NCBI GenBank assembly: GCA_018654125.1
Contig: JABIME010000019.1
Location: forward strand, 1 to 57,591
Direction: 5' to 3'
Length of the DNA: 57,591 nucleotides
From: Candidatus Cloacimonadota bacterium
GTDB lineage: Bacteria > Cloacimonadota > Cloacimonadia > Cloacimonadales > TCS61
Position numbers and translations under genes: made by a program. Below are positions 55,418 through 57,591 of this stretch, in pieces. The notes below the pieces were generated by a model. The model ran no database searches. It had not been told where the DNA came from and saw only the letters and a list, made by a program, of their open reading frames with translations. Within the stretch, counting starts at the first letter, position 1, and each line of letters begins with the position of its first letter.

Positions 55418-57591
55418 ATGAAAAAGGTGTTAGTTTTACTTTTTGTTTTTACAAGTTTTTTACTTTTTGCTGAAAACGCGAGAGTAATTGAATTCAATGA
55501 TTCATGGAATGAACAAGGATTTGTACTTGAACAGCAGAGTGATATTGGAGTTCAGTTGAACTATTCTATCAAGCAGCTTTTTATTGGAGAAGAAACCATT
55601 AATGGAAAATTGCAACAAACTGTTTCTTTACCGGGTAATTTCCTTCCTAATGATGAAGGGATGCCAAATCTTCCCGGTAATGGACGCTACGTTGCGATTC
55701 CACAAGGTTCCTCAGCTGAATTGCAAATATTGAAATATAGAGTTGAATCATATCAAAATATTGATATGTCTTCAGCTCCCAGAATTCCCTGGGATAATGA
55801 AGATGGTCCTTTAGAATATAATAGGAATGATGCTGTTTATTCAACTGATGACTTTTATCCTAAAGAATTTGTGCAACTTTCCAAACCAACTCAGATTCGT
55901 GGAGTAGATGTTGTGATGGTTGGAATTACTCCTTTCCAATACAACCCTGTAACTAAAGAATTATTAGTTTATCGCGATATACAAGTAGAAGTTAATTTTA
56001 ATGGTGGAAACGGACAGATAGGTGTAGAAAGCTTAAGGAGCCGTTGGTGGGATCCAATTCTAAAAGATGCAATTCTGAATCATGAATTTCTTCCAATAAT
56101 AGATTATTCACAACGAGAGAATACTCGCAACGGTTATGAGTATCTCATCATTTGTCCTGACGATCCAACTTTTCTTACTTGGGCTGACTCTATTAAGGTT
56201 TTTCGCCAACAACAGGGAATTTCTACAGTTGTAATGACAACAACAGAAGTAGGAGGTAATACACCAACTGCTATAGAAACTTTTATTAATGGAATTATGG
56301 ATCCAAACACAGGTTGGGATCCAGCTCCAGCAGCAGTCCTAATTCTTGGAGATTACGGTACTACGGGCAGCACAGTTGTTGCACCAATCTGGGATGCTTA
56401 TTGTGCATCAGATAATATCTATGCCGATGTTAATGGTAACAGTATGCCGGATATAGTCTTTGCCAGAATGACAGCTCAGAACGAAACTCATCTACAAACT
56501 ATGATCACAAAATTTTTGAACTATGAACGAAATCCACCTACAAATCCTGATTTTTATGCTAATCCTATCACGGCTTTGGGTTGGCAAACAGAGCGCTGGT
56601 TTCAAATTTGTTCTGAAACCGTAGGAGGATTTTGGACAAATGAACAGGGGAAAACACCAGTAAGGGTAAATGCTGTTTATGGTGGAAATCCTAGTGTAGA
56701 TCCCTGGTCAACCGCAACAAACACAGCAACCGTTTTGAATTACTTTGGCCCCAATGGCTTTGGCTACATACCAGGTTCACCTTCAGCTTTGGGTGGATGG
56801 ACCGGTGGAAATGCTACAATGGTTAATAATGCAATAAATAGTGGTGCTTTCATGTTACAACATCGCGATCATGGTTATGAACAAGGTTGGGGAGAACCTT
56901 CTTACAGTTCTACTAACATAGACGGACTTATGAATACTGATCTGGTATTTGTACTTTCCATAAACTGCCTTACTGGTAAATATAATATGGCAGGAGAATG
57001 CTTCTCAGAGAAATTTCACAGATATACATATAATGGTGAAAATTCCGGTGCACTTGGACTAACGATCGCCTCAGAAGTTTCTTACTCGTTTGTGAACGAT
57101 ACTTTTGTCTGGGGTTTATACGATAATCTCTGGCCAGAATTCATGCCGGATTATGGAACAACTCCAGATTCTCGTGATGTACTACCTGCTTTTGGAATGG
57201 CTGCTGGAAAATATTTTCTGCAGCAATCTAGCTGGCCTTATAACACAAATAACAAAGAAGTTACCTATAACCTCTTCCATCATTTTGGTGATGCTTTCAC
57301 CACTGTTTATTCAGAAGTTCCACAAGACCTCACAGTTTTACACGATCCTGTACTATTAGGTGGATTAGATTCCTTTACAGTGTTAGCTGATGATGAATCT
57401 TTTATTGCTCTTACTTTAGATAATGAAATAATTGGAATTGGTGTTGGAACGGGAGCTCCTGTTTCGATTAGCATTGATCCTCAGACACCCGGAGATGTAA
57501 TACTTGTTACTGTGACAAAACAAAATTATTTCCGTTATGCAGTTGAAGTCCCTGTAATTCCTCCAACAGGTCCTTATGTGGTTTTTGATGA
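55418..57591 (+). CDS. Gingipain-like C25 cysteine peptidase, cut by window edge
   Basis: The frame is open from the ATG at 55418 (GGAGG nine bases upstream) to the right edge, with 724 residues visible. A signal peptide (MKKVLVLLFVFTSFLLFA) is followed by a C25-type propeptide at about 20-215 (FLPNDEGMPNLPGNGRYVAI, then VVMVGITPFQYNP). The catalytic domain starts EYLIICPDDPTFLTWADSIK. The likely catalytic His485 is in QHRDHGYEQGWGE and Cys517 in SINCLTGKYN; their 32-residue spacing matches gingipain R. An Ig-like domain follows (VPQDLTVLHDPVLLGG, then VLVTVTKQNYF). The missing end probably holds more beta domains and a sorting signal. Known relatives are secreted proteases or the T9SS sortase PorU; the length beyond the edge would decide. 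It follows the M1 peptidase by 155 bp. Confidence 0.9.
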   Translation, partial: MKKVLVLLFVFTSFLLFAENARVIEFNDSWNEQGFVLEQQSDIGVQLNYSIKQLFIGEETINGKLQQTVSLPGNFLPNDEGMPNLPGNGRYVAIPQGSSAELQILKYRVESYQNIDMSSAPRIPWDNEDGPLEYNRNDAVYSTDDFYPKEFVQLSKPTQIRGVDVVMVGITPFQYNPVTKELLVYRDIQVEVNFNGGNGQIGVESLRSRWWDPILKDAILNHEFLPIIDYSQRENTRNGYEYLIICPDDPTFLTWADSIKVFRQQQGISTVVMTTTEVGGNTPTAIETFINGIMDPNTGWDPAPAAVLILGDYGTTGSTVVAPIWDAYCASDNIYADVNGNSMPDIVFARMTAQNETHLQTMITKFLNYERNPPTNPDFYANPITALGWQTERWFQICSETVGGFWTNEQGKTPVRVNAVYGGNPSVDPWSTATNTATVLNYFGPNGFGYIPGSPSALGGWTGGNATMVNNAINSGAFMLQHRDHGYEQGWGEPSYSSTNIDGLMNTDLVFVLSINCLTGKYNMAGECFSEKFHRYTYNGENSGALGLTIASEVSYSFVNDTFVWGLYDNLWPEFMPDYGTTPDSRDVLPAFGMAAGKYFLQQSSWPYNTNNKEVTYNLFHHFGDAFTTVYSEVPQDLTVLHDPVLLGGLDSFTVLADDESFIALTLDNEIIGIGVGTGAPVSISIDPQTPGDVILVTVTKQNYFRYAVEVPVIPPTGPYVVFD

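Overview
This window is AT-rich and gene-dense. It most likely comes from a Gram-negative bacterium of the FCB group, and Candidatus Cloacimonadota (Cloacimonetes) is my best guess. The evidence: five secreted proteins end in type IX secretion (T9SS)-like sorting domains, three of them with the YPNPFNP signature, and a sixth candidate runs off the right edge. There are three PorV/PorQ-family outer-membrane proteins, a TonB/ExbBD system, a heterotetramer-type glycyl-tRNA synthetase beta chain and a CIRCE-controlled groEL. No rRNA, CRISPR array or intact transposase was seen. The taxonomic guess is inference.

Layout. (1) 1-13,975, minus strand: a tyrosine-recombinase-like protein that has lost key catalytic residues (cut by the left edge), a BatA-like von Willebrand factor A membrane protein, a four-helix-bundle protein, three tandem GNAT-like paralogues, a divergent PlsY-like protein, a YggS-type PLP homeostasis protein, then a likely operon of SurA/PpiC-like chaperone, class II aldolase, GAPDH and a T9SS-type secreted protein. 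(2) 14,094-20,778, plus strand: PTS EIIA-like regulator, PorV-like protein, GlyRS beta, aminotransferase, small membrane protein, PfkB kinase and DUF975-like membrane protein, closed by a 24-bp perfect hairpin. (3) 20,908-33,871, plus strand: a LipM-type octanoyltransferase, then a TonB-dependent receptor, ExbB, two ExbD, TonB, a secreted calcium-loop protein, a PorV-like protein and another T9SS cargo, ending at a strong terminator. (4) 33,872-34,628: a gene-free stretch with a tandem repeat that can fold into hairpins. (5) 34,629-52,270, minus strand: a lipoprotein, then a long likely operon (transcribed from about 50,266 down to 37,119) with PorV-like protein, M6 metalloprotease, three DUF5683-like paralogues, two aromatic amino acid/histidine ammonia-lyases, a TPR lipoprotein, an EcfT-like membrane protein and TruA; upstream lie tRNA-Leu(CAA) and groEL with its CIRCE operator. 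(6) 52,383-57,591, plus strand: an M1 metallopeptidase with a sorting domain and a gingipain-like C25 peptidase cut by the right edge.

How it fits together. Much of the window serves the envelope: secreted proteases (M1, M6, C25) could make peptides and amino acids outside the cell, the TonB system could energise uptake, and ammonia-lyases and an aminotransferase could use amino acids. That is a plausible protein-degrading lifestyle, but it is inference. The most unusual items are the recombinase without its catalytic Arg/His/Arg, the ammonia-lyase whose cofactor triad reads Ala-Cys-Gly, a roughly 215-265-residue module shared by a lipoprotein and the M1 protease, calcium-binding loops shared by a secreted protein and its adjacent PorV-like protein, and the hairpin-bearing tandem repeat.
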